From Solanum dulcamara (taxonomy: Eukaryota > Streptophyta > Magnoliopsida > Solanales > Solanaceae): 64,000 bases of DNA. The notes beneath the pieces were generated by a model. That model did not search any database and was not told the origin of the DNA. It saw only the letters and a list, made by a program, of their open reading frames with translations. Every line of letters starts with the position of its first letter. Positions within the stretch are counted from its first letter, which is position 1. Shown here piece after piece: positions 1 to 11,299 of this stretch. Position numbers and translations under genes: made by a program. The DNA is taken from contig NC_077245.1 in NCBI RefSeq assembly GCF_947179165.1, forward strand, positions 16,090,740 to 16,154,739, in the 5' to 3' direction.

Positions 1-90
1 TTATTCAATATATAATATAAGCACAATCATAAAAGCAAGTTCATTATAGTAAGGGGACTAGGAGGTGCCATCACAGGGGTTAATCTTTAT
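1..90 (-). pseudogene. 3' remnant of lysine-rich small-protein gene (copy 1)
   Basis: Bases 58-90 read on the minus strand as the last ten codons of the same family found at 20532-20693 and 60701-60883, ending in KINPCDGTS and a TAG stop at 58-60; the copy at 60701 ends in KINPFDDTF. The 3' flank (1-57) is almost identical to 60650-60700, so homology covers the 3' untranslated region as well. Homology stops near base 90, where the lysine run should continue, and the rest of the coding region is missing. Part of the gene's upstream region seems to survive at 405-485. I read it as a paralogue that lost its coding body by deletion. The function of the family is not recognised. Confidence 0.7.
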
Positions 91-404
91 CTATATCTCA
101 AGTCTTCTGTTATTAAAAAGTGTGAGTTGGTACAGATGGTCAATCGCCATGAAACTATTCCATTTTATTTACAATCTAATTAGTTGCTAAAAATTGAGTA
201 ATTTTTATTTAGTACTCTTTGCCTCAATTTATGTGAAGAGGCTCGAAATTAGTACGAGGGTCAACAGATTTTATTTTGATTAAGAATTTGAGTATAGACT
301 CTTCAAATAATTTAAAACAAAATTTAACAATTTGAAAATTACACAAAAAAAAAAACTAAGAAGCAATATAACTAATAGTTTCAAAAAATAAAATTATATT
401 ATTG
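91..404. other. AT-rich spacer inside broken gene copy 1
   Basis: No coding or repeat signal seen. The intact paralogue has about 390 bp between its ATG and the GT-rich block, which would include the 5' UTR and TATA box. Here no TATA box or start codon of that type is found. Confidence 0.4.
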
Positions 405-485
405 CATGGTGTGTGTGTTGGAGGAGCATGGGCTTTGTGGGTTTGTGTGGGTGTGTGGATTAATTAGGATGACTCCTATTTAATT
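405..485 (-). repeat. GT-rich upstream block shared with 21086-21176
   Basis: Contains GTGGGTTTGTGTGGGTGTG followed by GATT(A/G)ATTAGGATGACTCCTA. The same order and sequence occurs at 21086-21176, upstream of the intact small gene. It marks 1-485 as a paralogous copy of the 20.5-21.2 kb locus. A role as promoter-distal regulatory DNA is inference. Confidence 0.65.
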
Positions 486-889
486 TGCCTCAGAAGATAT
501 GTAGATCGTAGTTTTCATAAAGGAAAAATGTCCCTACCATAATATTTACATGAAAAAATGTCTCGAGCTCAAATAATCAGCCTTATGTGTTCTAAAATAT
601 GTAGGGATGACATCAAAGAGATAATACATAAATAATACGTAAAAGATTTTATTAAAGTAATAACCGTGTGGGTCAATTCTTCTTAAATTCATTGTAAATT
701 TCAATTGTGGGTTATCTTTGTTTATTAAAAAGCATATATAATATCCCCTATCACTGTTATTATTAAGAGAAACTAGCTAATTACACAAACATTTCTATCA
801 TATTTATTGATTTTCTTTATAATTTAAAATTATTCTATTTTATATTACTAACTAATAATTTCATGCCGTATTTAAAATTAAATACATCT
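486..889. other. AT-rich intergenic DNA, nothing recognised
   Basis: Low GC, no long open frame, no clear repeat ends. Confidence 0.4.
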
Positions 890-1250
890 AGACACATGTT
901 GTTTACTATCAGATACACTAAAATAGAGATAGAGACAAGCGACAATAGAAGGAAGGAGGGCAATATTTGTCTATGTATCTCAGATACATGTGAATCACAC
1001 TAGATACACACTAGATACCTGTATATGTATGTATCTGGTGTGATTCGTATGTATCTGGGATACTAGATTCATATATAAGAGAGTGGCGAGCAAAATGGGA
1101 GAGAGGCGAGCAAGATTTATCTATGTATCCCATATAAATGTGAATCCACTTGGATATAGTATATCTACAATAAATTACATCTGATTTTGACCTCATATAT
1201 CCTGAGATCGATACATGTATCTGGATGTATCTGGGCATGCCAAAATCTGA
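890..1250. repeat. GATAC/GTATCTG-rich dispersed repeat
   Basis: The words AGATACA, GTATCTG and TGTATCT recur in both orientations, with GAGAGAGGCGAGCAAGATT between. I recognise this style of repeat from nightshade genomes but cannot name the family. The short minus-strand frame at 1011-1238 is made of the repeat words and is not a credible gene. Confidence 0.5.
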
Positions 1251-1365
1251 TAAGATTAATAATATTGCAAACTAGCATGTAGCTGAGTAATTAGCTCCTA
1301 AATTAGTGGATTTCTGTAAGTTGCCCTTCTCATTATTATCCTCCAAATATTTAGTCTTCAATTCA

Positions 1366-2684
1366 ATTTTATTTGGCTAAGAAGCCATGTCATCAATCAA
1401 TCATTTCATAAAGACTCCCCTTCATAAACATTTACTTCATAACATTTATTGGAGTCAAACTTCATTTCAACTTTACTTTACCATAGTAAACTAGGTGGGT
1501 TCATTTCAAAAAGACCTTCAAATACATTTAAAGGATACTTGTATGCATGAGAGTGATATGAATGCATCCAATCAAACATCTTAAAAACAACCCACCATAT
1601 GCACTTTAAAATTACCTTTCAAACGTTCATATAAGAACCTTGATAAAACATCCATTTCATGTAAATAAGAATCAACATAAGTCAATAAAGGTAAATAAAT
1701 TTTAGATATTCAAGAATCTATGTATTTGGAATCGTAGTATGAAAATTCATAAAAATCATCACTTGAAATTAAGAGTCAATATACATATATATCAATAGGA
1801 GTAAATAAACTTAAAATATACCATAATTTATACATTTGGAACCATCATGTAGAATCCCATAAGATTTCATCAATTAAAATTGAAATACTAACTTGAGAAA
1901 ACATTTGGGCTCCATGGGTGGAAGAACCCATGGATGAAAACCAACATACCTTAGAGAGGAATTTGAAGAAGAATTGAAGAAGTCTTGATGTTAGGACTTC
2001 AATTGGGAAGCTTGCATCCTTGAGTTTGAGAGAAAAGATTGGAGGGGGTGACTTGAGAGAGAGGAGGATGAATTTTAGGGTTTTGGGGAGGTGAAAGACT
2101 AAAAAATGACCCCCAAACACGTCCAAGTTCATATATATTTATTTAGGTAATAGTCCAAGATGCCCTTCATCAAAAAAATCTGAAAAACAAGCTCAAAACC
2201 CTGCAGGTGCAATAGTGGCACGTCTAACCAAATGCCAAACTACTGCAGCTTATTTTGGGCGCTATAGTGGCGCTGGGCGCCACTCCTTCTCCAGGCCTAA
2301 AATCGTTGCAGTGATAGTCTATAGTAAAATGGTCATAATGTTTTACTCCAAACTCGGAATGATGCAAACTTGGTGGAGTTGGAAAGAGAATTCAAATACC
2401 TTTAATTTGGTAGGTCATGGAACAGATAATTCCCTATATAATAAGAGATATGAGCATTTGAAGTTGACCCTATTCCAGACTTATACAAAAACTTAGCCGA
2501 TGAAATTTTTTTGGACATGGCTTGGTGTTAGAGATCCCTTATGACCCTAAAACACACCTAATATACTTCAAATACTTAGAAATTGATCCTAAATCATATA
2601 AACAACTATAAGTCATCAAATTCGATCCTATTCACATATGAAGAATGGTTTGGATCTTGGTGTAGAAATATTTGGGGTATTACA
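1366..2684 (-). mobile_element. Truncated gypsy-type LTR (family A)
   Basis: From about TTTGGCTAAGAAG at 1370 to the end GGGGTATTACA at 2684 it matches 40430-41717 and 62270-63562. In the minus orientation 2684 is the LTR start (TGTAATACCCC). The distal about 1.1 kb present in the 61076-63562 copy is missing, so it is a broken LTR. It carries a GC-rich cassette at 2208-2300. The frames at 1845-2132 and 2215-2496 lie inside the LTR and are not genes. Confidence 0.75.
2208..2300 (-). repeat. GC-rich TAGTGGCGC cassette in LTR A
   Basis: The words TAGTGGC and GGGCGCCACT stand out in AT-rich surroundings, 385-475 bp from the LTR start. Equivalent cassettes occur at 21955-22260, 41270-41345 and 63105-63190. 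Confidence 0.6.
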
Positions 2685-3014
2685 ATTGGGCTCCTTTTGA
2701 TGATCACTTTACATTCTTGATAGTGGAAAATTAATTTGGAGTTGGAATTTGAGTGGAATTGTCCGGTTAGAGGTGTTCGCGTGCAGTTTCGGCTATCGAG
2801 TTAGGTTTGGCTATCCCTCTTTGAGATTGGAGTTGGTAAATTAGTTATTCTTATGTTAAAGACTATAGGATGGGATCGTATCATGATTGCATCGATTGTT
2901 GTATTGTTATGCCCATAAAGGGAACTTTACTTGTTGTGCTTGTTCATGAAATTGCTCCATATCAGTGATTTGAGACCTATCTTTTGAAAAATAAAATGCT
3001 TCTAAAAAGTAAAA

Positions 3015-5186
3015 TGTAACAACCCCTAAAATGTTGTATGTCGGTATGTCAATTCTCGACGAAAACAATATAGCCTCTGTATTTTGGGCATATATTTTTA
3101 TAGGTTTGTCCATATTAGGTGATTCAAATTTCTGAGTAACCATCACATCATTACCTACAACTTTCATGAAGAACATATCTTACGATTCGGAGTATAAGTA
3201 GGTCAAATAAATTAATCTTTGCAATATATAGTACTGTGACGGAATTGAGTGTTGATAGAAGAAAATTCATATCTCACTATAGGTTGCTCCAAATTGGTTG
3301 ATTCTTGAACGATATGAAACTAGATTTCCATATCTACATTTCTTATGAAGAAACCAAATCCTAATAAGGAATTTATCTTATTCAAACGTAGCTTCGAAAA
3401 AGAGTATTCTGTTAAAAAGAACTCATTTTACCTACCATGGAAACATCTAGATACATTTGACATCATGCATGACATAAATTGTCCTCCATTTAACATCATC
3501 CATGACATCAATATATTCCATTAAATATTCAGATTTTTCTTTATAATTATTTTATTTATTGTTAGGTCTCTCTTTCCCACCTATAAATACTCACCTTATT
3601 TCCTCATTTTATTCATCAAGCTTTCTTAAGCATTTCTTCTCTCTATATACTTCTTCTCAAATATAGTTTTAGTTTTAGTAGTATAAAAATACTACTCCGG
3701 TGATTCTTATACTCCGGGTAGTACACAAAACACTTCGGCGAGAAGAAAAGGCTAGGGGTCCAAGAGTGTTCCAATTCGGAGTAAACCTTCGGATTTAAGG
3801 TATGTAAGGCTTTCATAGCATTAGATTGAGTTTGTCCATGCGCCCAATAGTTGAGTTTTATCCAAATCTTGAATTCTAAATGAAATAATTCTTCTTCTAT
3901 TGAGTTTGATATATTTATGCATTAATATTATTATTATTCTTATCTCTCATATTATTGGAATTATTGTTCATGGCTACTTTCCCATTAATCCAAATTGATT
4001 TGATGTTCATGAATACTTTTACACATGTTTTGAGTAATGATGTTGGATTTTTATTATTTTCATTGATAAAAAGAAAGTTATATGAATTAATACTGTATAT
4101 GTATTTTATTGAGTTTTGAAAGAGCAAAAGAGTTGAATTTGAATGAATTTGAGAAAAATGATATTTTGAGCAAGATGTTTTGATGAGATGTAAATGATGT
4201 TTTTGGAAGTATAATGATTGATGAACATGAAATGAGATGAGTTTGATGATTTAAATTAAAGTCCAATGAGACTAGATGATGAGTTTGATGATTTAAATTA
4301 AAGTCCAATGAGACTAGATGATGAGTTTAATATGAGCACATATTTTGGGAGTAGTATTGACCATCGAGTTGGGTAAGAGTTTAATTGATTCAAACCCTAG
4401 AACTACGTAGCCAGCGTAGGTTGGAGGCTATGACTCTTAAGTCCCAAAAAGAGGACTTTGATGAGTGGATCCAAGATGGTGATGTCCTTTACCCTGGCAA
4501 GGTATTGGATGGATGTGGCAACGACATCGCTTCGTTGTATCATCGCTAGCTCATAAGTGATGGTTGTCGGTTAGAGAAACTCCCAACTGAGTAAGCATTG
4601 CTTATTACTATTATTTTTATTATTATATTTTAAACTTTCATTACATATTCATGTTGAGATGATGTTGAGTTCTGAGCTGAGTTTTCTTGAGAGGAGTTTC
4701 TTGATATCTGTCCTTACCTTCTTGCCATTTTACATACTCGTACATTCCACGTACTGACGTCATTTGACCTGCATCGTCTTATGATGCAGATACAGGTGTT
4801 AGAGATCCTCAATAGACGCATCGTTAAAGATCATTTCTTTTCAGCTATTTGGTGAGTCCTTCTTGTATTCGAAGGAACTCCTTATCCTTTTATTATTGTT
4901 GAGTGTGATGTTTCTTTTGAGGTAGCCATGGACATGTCATTGGCACCATCTAAGAGTATTAGAGGCATCATAGACAGAGTCTGATGATGTAATCGGAGTA
5001 GTTCTCCTTAGAAACTACTTCTTATAAAAATTATCTACTTTTCCTTTGATTATGACAAGCCCACATTAGTATTCTTAAGTCTTCCGCTGATGAATAAATA
5101 AGAAATGAGACCAAGTGGTTCTCTCGGAAGCCAGAAATGGTTTATGAGTGTCGGCCACGCCTAGGGTACCCTCTCGGGGCGTGACA
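3015..5186 (+). mobile_element. Solo gypsy LTR, family B, target duplication TAAAA
   Basis: Starts TGTAACAACCCCTAAAA and ends GGGGCGTGACA, 2172 bp, with a perfect 5-bp duplication TAAAA at 3010-3014 and 5187-5191. It matches the LTRs of the full element at 29434-37951. A TATA box (CTATAAATACTCACC) lies near 3581. The leader hairpin is at 4769-4789. A 42-bp unit (TTTGATGATTTAAATTAAAG...) is tandemly doubled near 4238-4322, whereas the 29434 LTR has one copy. No internal region is present, so it is the product of LTR-LTR recombination. Confidence 0.92.
4769..4789 (+). other. Conserved LTR leader hairpin
   Basis: CTGCATC, a 7-base loop and GATGCAG form a perfect 7-bp stem. It sits just after GTACTGACGTCATTT. 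Stems at the same place recur in other LTR families with paired changes. Confidence 0.7.
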
Positions 5187-6534
5187 TAAAATGATTTGCG
5201 AAATGAGATACTTTGTGAAATGATTTGAGAAATGAAATACTTGTGAAATACTTTGTGAAATGAAATGCGTTGAGGCATGAAATGATTAGAGAAATGAGAT
5301 ATTTTGTGAAATGAAATGCGATAAGGCATGAGATATTTTGAGCAATGAAATACTTGAGGAGAATTATGGTTTGTGGCAATTTTTGAGAACTAAAGAAATT
5401 TTTCAAAGGAGTGTTTCTTGTTTTAAAAACATTTTCTTCCCATTGATTTTTAAGAGGGTGTTTATCATAAAATTGGAGTTTTGAGAACTTGTTCACTTTG
5501 AGGTTTGTATTGAGTTGATTGTACTCCTCTAATTGTGTTATTGACATACATTCATCCTCATACATTCATATCAGGGAACATGAAAAGTAAGATTGTGGCA
5601 ACAACTTCTTGTAAGAAAATGAAACATCTTTAAAAAACCCTTGACCACGAGTTAAGTGATAAGGTGGATGAGATATTGATATCATGAGTCCTTGACCATG
5701 AGCCAGGTGGCAAGGTAGTTGATACTTTGTGATTGAGGTGTATGGTCTGCGAGGTCCCCATGGGTCGTGTCTGGTAGCTCACCTCGGCTAGTGTATACGA
5801 CAGGCTATGCGACAGTCTGGATTCCACTAGTACCACTCATGCATTGCATTCATCTCATCTCATTGCATTGCATGTTGTTGTGCCTTTATTTTTGAACTTA
5901 TCTGATGATGTTGATGTATGCCTAAACTTGTGTGTTTACTTTATTTAGGTCGTTCTATATAAATTGGTGGCACCGATATCAGACTGATTTTTTGTATACA
6001 AATGGAACCATTCCTAGTTTATTGCATATTTAATTAATTTCTAATATCCAGTCGGTCAAACCTACTGAGTACATATAGATTGTACTCACTCATACTTTTG
6101 TGTCCCTTTTTGGATGAAGATTTTGGCCATAGTTATTCTCGTGGCAGTTGATTAGGTAGTGAGATCCAGTGCATTCGGATCACTATTAGTTCTATCTTTA
6201 TTTGTAGTCTTTACTTTTAATCGGAGACTGAGTTCTATTTACTGTTTCAAATATTGTATTAGATGGTCTTTATACTTATGACACCAGATTTTGGAATATT
6301 TCTTGTGTATTTTCTTACCTTTAGTTTATACCTTGACTTCCCTTTGTGAGTCTCGTATGTGATTTTTACTTTTTGACTTAGACATCAGGTTGGGTTGGGA
6401 TGTGTGCCATAGTTATTTTCGATTTTCAGGTCATGATTGAAATATATTAATATCATAAAATTTTTGGTAATTTCTCCTATATTTGTCAATGAAACAATAT
6501 GAACAGACATTTTAAGAACTACTTTTAAACATCA

Positions 6535-6720
6535 ATAATTCAATATAATAGTTATTTGGTAGATGAATATTTCATTCTTAACCAGAAGTCTTGGATCCGA
6601 GTCCTTCTGGGTATAGAGTTGTCTTTGTTAGGGAGGAGCGTTTTACCTTCAATGTGAAATTTTTTGACGCAAATTCAAATTTAGTAGGATTTCAATGTGG
6701 ATATCGGACTTTGAATAATT
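6535..6720 (+). mobile_element. tRNA-derived SINE relic, Au-like
   Basis: A degenerate Pol III A box (TAGTTATTTGGTAGATGAA, about 6549) is followed 44 bp later by a B box (GGATCCGAGTCC, 6593-6604), the spacing of a tRNA. The body GGAGCGTTTTACC...GACGCAAATTC...TTTCAATGTGG resembles the Au SINE family of grasses and nightshades as I remember it. It ends in a T/TA-rich tail. Old and mutated. Confidence 0.5.
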
Positions 6721-6723
6721 TTT

Positions 6724-6744
6724 TATATATATATATATATATAT
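6724..6744. repeat. (TA)n microsatellite
   Basis: Uninterrupted TA dinucleotides directly after the SINE body. Confidence 0.9.
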
Positions 6745-8070
6745 TATTCAATTAATTTAAGAAATATCAAACTTTAACTTCTTTGGGGAACATGGAAAAA
6801 ATATGAGGAAGAAAAATTATGCTATGGGTTGTTGGAGATCATAAAGTGTGTTTCCAAAAGCTTTTTAAGTACCAACAATGTTGGGTGCACAATAGCGTGA
6901 ATTGCTAACGTGTGCCTATTAATCAGAAATGGGAAGATGAAGGAACAAAAAGAAACTCATCAAGTTGGTGGTGAAACCTAAAACAGATCTGATATGTTTA
7001 GTAGGTAATGAGGAAAAGCAAGAGTTGGCAAGCAATGGAACAGTGATCTCTTCTCCCCTCGAGGGAGGTGACCGCAAACACTAATAGAACAGTAACAGAA
7101 ACAGGATCCAGCAATGTGATGCATGATATGGTAACTAATATTACTTAGCACAATTTTGAACAAAGAAATTTAAGAATAACATATTATATTGTCAAATTAG
7201 TTCAAAGAAGTATGGAAAATAGCGCGGTTATGGTGGGCGGGGTGAATTTAAAACAACAAATTATGCCATGCAAGACAAATTAAAAATTTTACGGCTCAAG
7301 TCTAAATCCATCCCAAATCTGCTCTGCCCTGCTCCAGTGCTATTCCTATTCCCAACACTTTTCATCTCAGTAAAAATAAGAAATATTAGGATTTACCAAT
7401 TGTGCGTGTTGATGCCAGATGGTTTTGTTGAAGCTAACATTTTCCACAAAACCGAAGTGATGATTACATTTGTTAATATATAGTACAATATTTGTAACTC
7501 TCATAAGTCTTGTAAGGTAATTGTCATTGTTAAGAATGCCATAAGTTTATTATTGATATTAAATTAAATATCTATACTAAAAATTATGACATTGAATTAA
7601 ATGTCTGTAAATTAATTTGTGATATATAAGAGGCATAATAATGAATTATTGTATATATCTTTAGTTTCTTGCAATGATAGATATTTATAATAAATATTAA
7701 TTCATATATTCTTATAAAACAAAAACACTATCACATATTAAATTACAAAAGAAATTTATATTGTCAGTGCACGTAATTTAGATCCTATAAATTTCATACA
7801 AGAATGATAATATGTCAAGAATCGACCTCCAGATATTTCGCTACTTCTCTATAATTGTAGCGATAGAAGAAAGTCGGGGTCAAATAGAAATATTATTTAT
7901 ATTATCAAGTTGCTTTTATCTTTTTCGAAAGTAAATTATTTTTTTAACTTTAAAAGTACAAAGTAATACTTTTTATAAAGAATTATTCATAATACCTTTG
8001 TGGTAACCTGATGAGTGTGTAAAAATTAAAGTGACACTGTATATTTTTTTTTTTTTATGACAAGAAAAAT
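6745..8070. other. AT-rich intergenic DNA, nothing recognised
   Basis: No supported gene. Frames at 6978-7163 and 7268-7483 are short and lack recognisable motifs. No repeat shared with the rest of the window was seen. Confidence 0.4.
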
Positions 8071-8205
8071 TTGCAGCCGCTACTCTTTAGGTGCACACAG
8101 TATAAAACCCCCGCTTAATGCAATAGCTCACAAATCATTTATTTTGATCTGATTTCTTAGGTAATGATGACACCTACTTCAATGCATTAGTAGGTAAGCC
8201 TAACT
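8071..8205 (+). repeat. Dispersed plant repeat, SINE-like relic
   Basis: The order GCAGCCGCTACTCTTTAGG, TGCACACAG, CCCCGCTTAATGCAATAGC, TCACAAATC is one I recognise as a very common dispersed, tRNA-derived nightshade repeat. No A/B box pair is visible, so only part is present. Confidence 0.35.
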
Positions 8206-8867
8206 CATAGCCTAGAGATAGAAGCAATGGGCTATAAAGTGGAAGAGAAATAAAATAAACACAAACCAATAATAATGAGAAGAAAGAGGAGACAACATAG
8301 GTACATATCCAAAGAACCATCCCCAAGACCTAACAGCAATCGATATTTGAGCATCTAACCAAAATAAGAGTACAAGGCTTTTACAATTACAATATATATA
8401 CAAAAAGTCTTTGAAAGCAAGTAAAGACTAGTCTTATACTAAAACAAATGGAAATCGGCAACTTCGGAAGCCAGGAGCTCACCAAATCTATGAATCCAAG
8501 CTTCTCTGCACAAAATCTAAATCACCGGCGATAACCCATACTATGATATACAGGGTGCAAAAGTGTAATATAAGTACCAAACAAATGGTATTCAGTTGCC
8601 ATAGGTCGGCTGATCCCCACAGATAAAGCAAGTATAAATAACCTATAAACAAGGTAAGTACATCACAAGTAAGTAAGTAGGACCTAACACAAGGTAGAAC
8701 AAGAAATAAGAGTGAAGAAATAGAATACATGGAGAAAGGAAATAGAGTCAAGGAACGCACATGTAAGAGAAAGACAACAACCTATTTACAACAATGAAGC
8801 ATTATATGAGTCAACTAAGCAAGAACAGAAAACTGACGATCACAACTAATTACATAGTCACCTAAGG
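8206..8867 (-). mobile_element. Relic K, left part
   Basis: Sequence to the left of the solo LTR at 8868-17280. The flanking words TAAGG (8863-8867) and TAAAG (17281-17285) suggest that this piece and 17281-19703 were once continuous. No coding domain is recognised; the frames at 8212-8403 and 8488-8760 look like chance. Confidence 0.4.
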
Positions 8868-9740
8868 TGTAACAACCTATTCCGTTATTACTAAAAGTAT
8901 ATGTGGTAAAGGTATACGAATCTCATTCGTCATAAGACTTAGTTCAATTCCTTGGTATGAGAGTGCATTAGCTGTGAATTAAGGTCATACAATGCTCCTA
9001 ACACAAAGTTAAGTTGAAAGTATTTTTCCACCTTAATTTCGGACATAAGTTTAAACTGGGGTAAACTTCAAACAACCATAGTTCGCAGCCTATAATGAAT
9101 TAGGTGGTAGTGACCTATCAAATTAAAGGTCTATGAGTCTTATTTCCAACTCTATCAAGTTTGCTTTATTTTGAGTTTGGAGTAAAACATTGTCCGGCTT
9201 GAGGAGCCATGGCGGGATCCGACGGGCCTAAAATAAAAAGTGGCATAATTTTATTATCTCCTTATTCATTTATGTACCAAAATAGTTGAGGGTTACCCTA
9301 GGCTTGGAGAGAAGGGAGGAAGGAAATTTTAGCGAAAGGGAGGCTACAACCCATAAAGTCATGCCTGTCTCCATTATTTTTCCTTCTGTAATTCAAGGAT
9401 CATACTATAATTCTTCTACAACTGCTTGGCACCCAGGTAGTCTAGTTTTTCTTAATTGAGCTGTTATAAATTATTTCTATCACTTAATATAATGTAGATT
9501 AAAGGGAGAATTCATGCCTATGCCTTTAGACACGGAGTTTGGATAGTTGGATAATTGTTAATTGTTGTTTAAAGTGGGAATGTATAATGTGGGTCATAAT
9601 TATTATGTCACTAGTGATTAAGATCCAATCTTTGAAAGTTAACCTTGGTGAAAACTATTAAGAAGGTCAATGACTCTTGTGAGATTAAATGTAGACAATT
9701 ACTGAGTTATTATGAAATAGTGAGACTAGGGGGTTATGGC

Positions 9741-10076
9741 TGTGACGACCCCCTTCTTAGGGCCCACATATTTAGGTATTGTCTATGCCAGGGTCAGCCA
9801 GTTTGCACCTTATCCCTCTTCACGCTGTAGCACTACGGGGTATCGAACCCGGAACCTCTGGCTCCTTTACATCCACCTTAAGGGGATCGCCTTTCACCAA
9901 TTGGCCTGCAGCTCAATTGGTGAAAGATGATCCTCTTAAGGTGGATGTAAAGGAGCTAGAGGTTCCGGGTTCGATACCCCGTAGCGCTATAGCGTGAAGA
10001 GGGATAAGGTGCGAACTTGCTGACCCTGGCATAGATAATACCTGAATATGTGGGCCCTAAGAAGGGGGTCGTCACA
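9741..10076. mobile_element. 336-bp spacer-free palindrome with Pol III boxes, TSD ATGGC
   Basis: Two arms of 168 bp meet at CTGCAG (9906-9911), the exact centre, with about 11 differences, mostly transitions. The ends are TGTGACGACCCCC and GGGGGTCGTCACA. A perfect 5-bp duplication ATGGC flanks it (9736-9740, 10077-10081), so it was inserted as a unit. Each arm reads outward as a tRNA-like head: A box CAGCTCAATTGGTGAAAG (from 9910) and B box GGTTCGATACC (9968-9978), with the mirror copy on the minus strand. TG...CA ends with a 5-bp duplication are typical of LTR-element integrase, whereas the inside is SINE-like. No known family is recognised. The frames here are shadows. Confidence 0.85.
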
Positions 10077-10436
10077 ATGGCTATTGAGGTGTATATATGG
10101 ATAGGATTATATAATGATTGAGTGTGTTCATGCTTATTATTCTCAGTAGTAACTTGAGTAATGCGAATCATGAAATAAAGGGTGAATATGAATGACTTAG
10201 TATTGACAAATATAATGTCATTAACCTATTTGATTACCTATGGCTATAGGTGATGATTTTACATTCGTGTCTATATTGTATGTGCTTCCCACTATAATTG
10301 ATAGTATTGTCTGAATGTGTGAGACTAGGAGAGATGTAATAAGCTTAATGAAATGAATTTTTAGATTAGTTACATGTAATGAACATGTTATTTAATTATG
10401 TGAGTATGTGAATTATAAATTATGGATTGTGATTGG

Positions 10437-10722
10437 GTGTCATATATCGACACTTATACATATAAAGATTAGGTGTCATGTTTCGACACACACATATATA
10501 TAAGAATAGAGTGTCAGATGCCGACATATTTATATATAGGGATCGAGTGTCATATATCGATACATATATATAAGGAACGGGTGTCGCATTTTGGCATATA
10601 TGTATATAGGGACTAGATGCCATATTGTGACATATATATAGGGATCTAGTGTCACGTTCCGACACATATACATATAAGAATCGGGTGTTGCATTTTGATA
10701 CACACACGCATATATATGTATG
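10437..10722 (+). repeat. Minisatellite, about 8 units of 36-44 bp
   Basis: Units of the form GTGTCATATATCGACAC, an ATATATA-rich spacer and GGGATCGA. Most units carry a short inverted pair GTGTC...GACAC. Units differ from one another by 20-30%. The minus-strand frames at 10420-10790 are created by the repeat. Confidence 0.85.
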
Positions 10723-10912
10723 TATAATCTAACAGTTTGGTATGGATTACATGAGAGGACCAAGTATGTGTTATGAAACATGCTTATCATGTGTAATAAT
10801 GGCTATGGAAAGACTGAAGGTCCAAGTCTTTATCATGTTGACTGTTATAATTGAGATTGACATTGTGTAATTATATATTTCTCTTGAAATGGTAAATTGC
10901 TAATGTGTTCCT

Positions 10913-11299
10913 ATATATGCATGTACGAATTATGCTATGGTTGCTAAAGGCTTATGTATTTTAGGTATGAGGTTGTGGGTAAACAAATGGAGAGAAGTTG
11001 ATGTATTTTTTAGTGAGATTAGTGACTTAGAGTCAGATATTGATGGTGTCTTATTGATGCATGTGTAAAAGGGAGGCTTGAGAGAGAATTCAGAGGTTTT
11101 TTATCCATGAACCTCCTATGACGAGGCCGCCATAGCGAGTTACGTCCCGCCATAATAGGCTAGTACGGTTAAGAGAGGAGTCTTAGTCAAGTGAGATGCT
11201 AATTATTCTAGTCCAGGTGTTGGTGTGAAAGTTTAAGGAAGTAGAGTGATTAAACAATGTTAGTGATGGCCCGTAGTTCGAAAACTCCTCTATGTGTTA
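10913..11299 (+). repeat. Segment X, first copy, part 1
   Basis: GAATTATGCTATGGTTGCTA through CCTCTATGTGTTA. It is repeated at 16265-16708 and continues after LTR F at 13631. It is part of LTR E. Contains GCCGCCATAG/CCCGCCATA words that are more extended in the second copy. Confidence 0.75.

Larger units (their letters stand above)
2685..6470 (+). mobile_element. Old LTR-retroelement relic, interrupted by a solo LTR
   Basis: The flanks of the solo LTR (2685-3009 and 5192-6470) join at its TAAAA duplication into one sequence. It has the run-on style of long nightshade LTRs: a tract of TGTGAAATGA-type repeats (5192-5345), GTTGGTGGCACC-like words, a CTGAGTACAT...CACTCATAC block near 6060 and a GGTTGGGTTGGGATGTGTGCC end block near 6390. 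No terminal TG/CA pair or target duplication was found. Family assignment is inference. Short frames in it look like chance. Confidence 0.4.

Noticed and set aside
5075..5565. Overlapping frames near the end of solo LTR B'
   Set aside because: They cross the LTR border and repeat TGTGAAATGA-type DNA words; no domain.
8212..8760. Hydrophobic minus-strand frames
   Set aside because: Look like membrane proteins only because of T-rich codons; no start context, no homologue, in old repeat DNA.
9910..9990. tRNA gene
   Set aside because: A and B boxes are present, but there is no acceptor stem or plausible anticodon arm, the boxes are 58 bp apart and the same sequence is mirrored in the other arm; it is a tRNA-derived repeat.
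10437..10722. CRISPR-like array
   Set aside because: Repeats are imperfect, spacers are low complexity, and the surroundings are plant retrotransposons.
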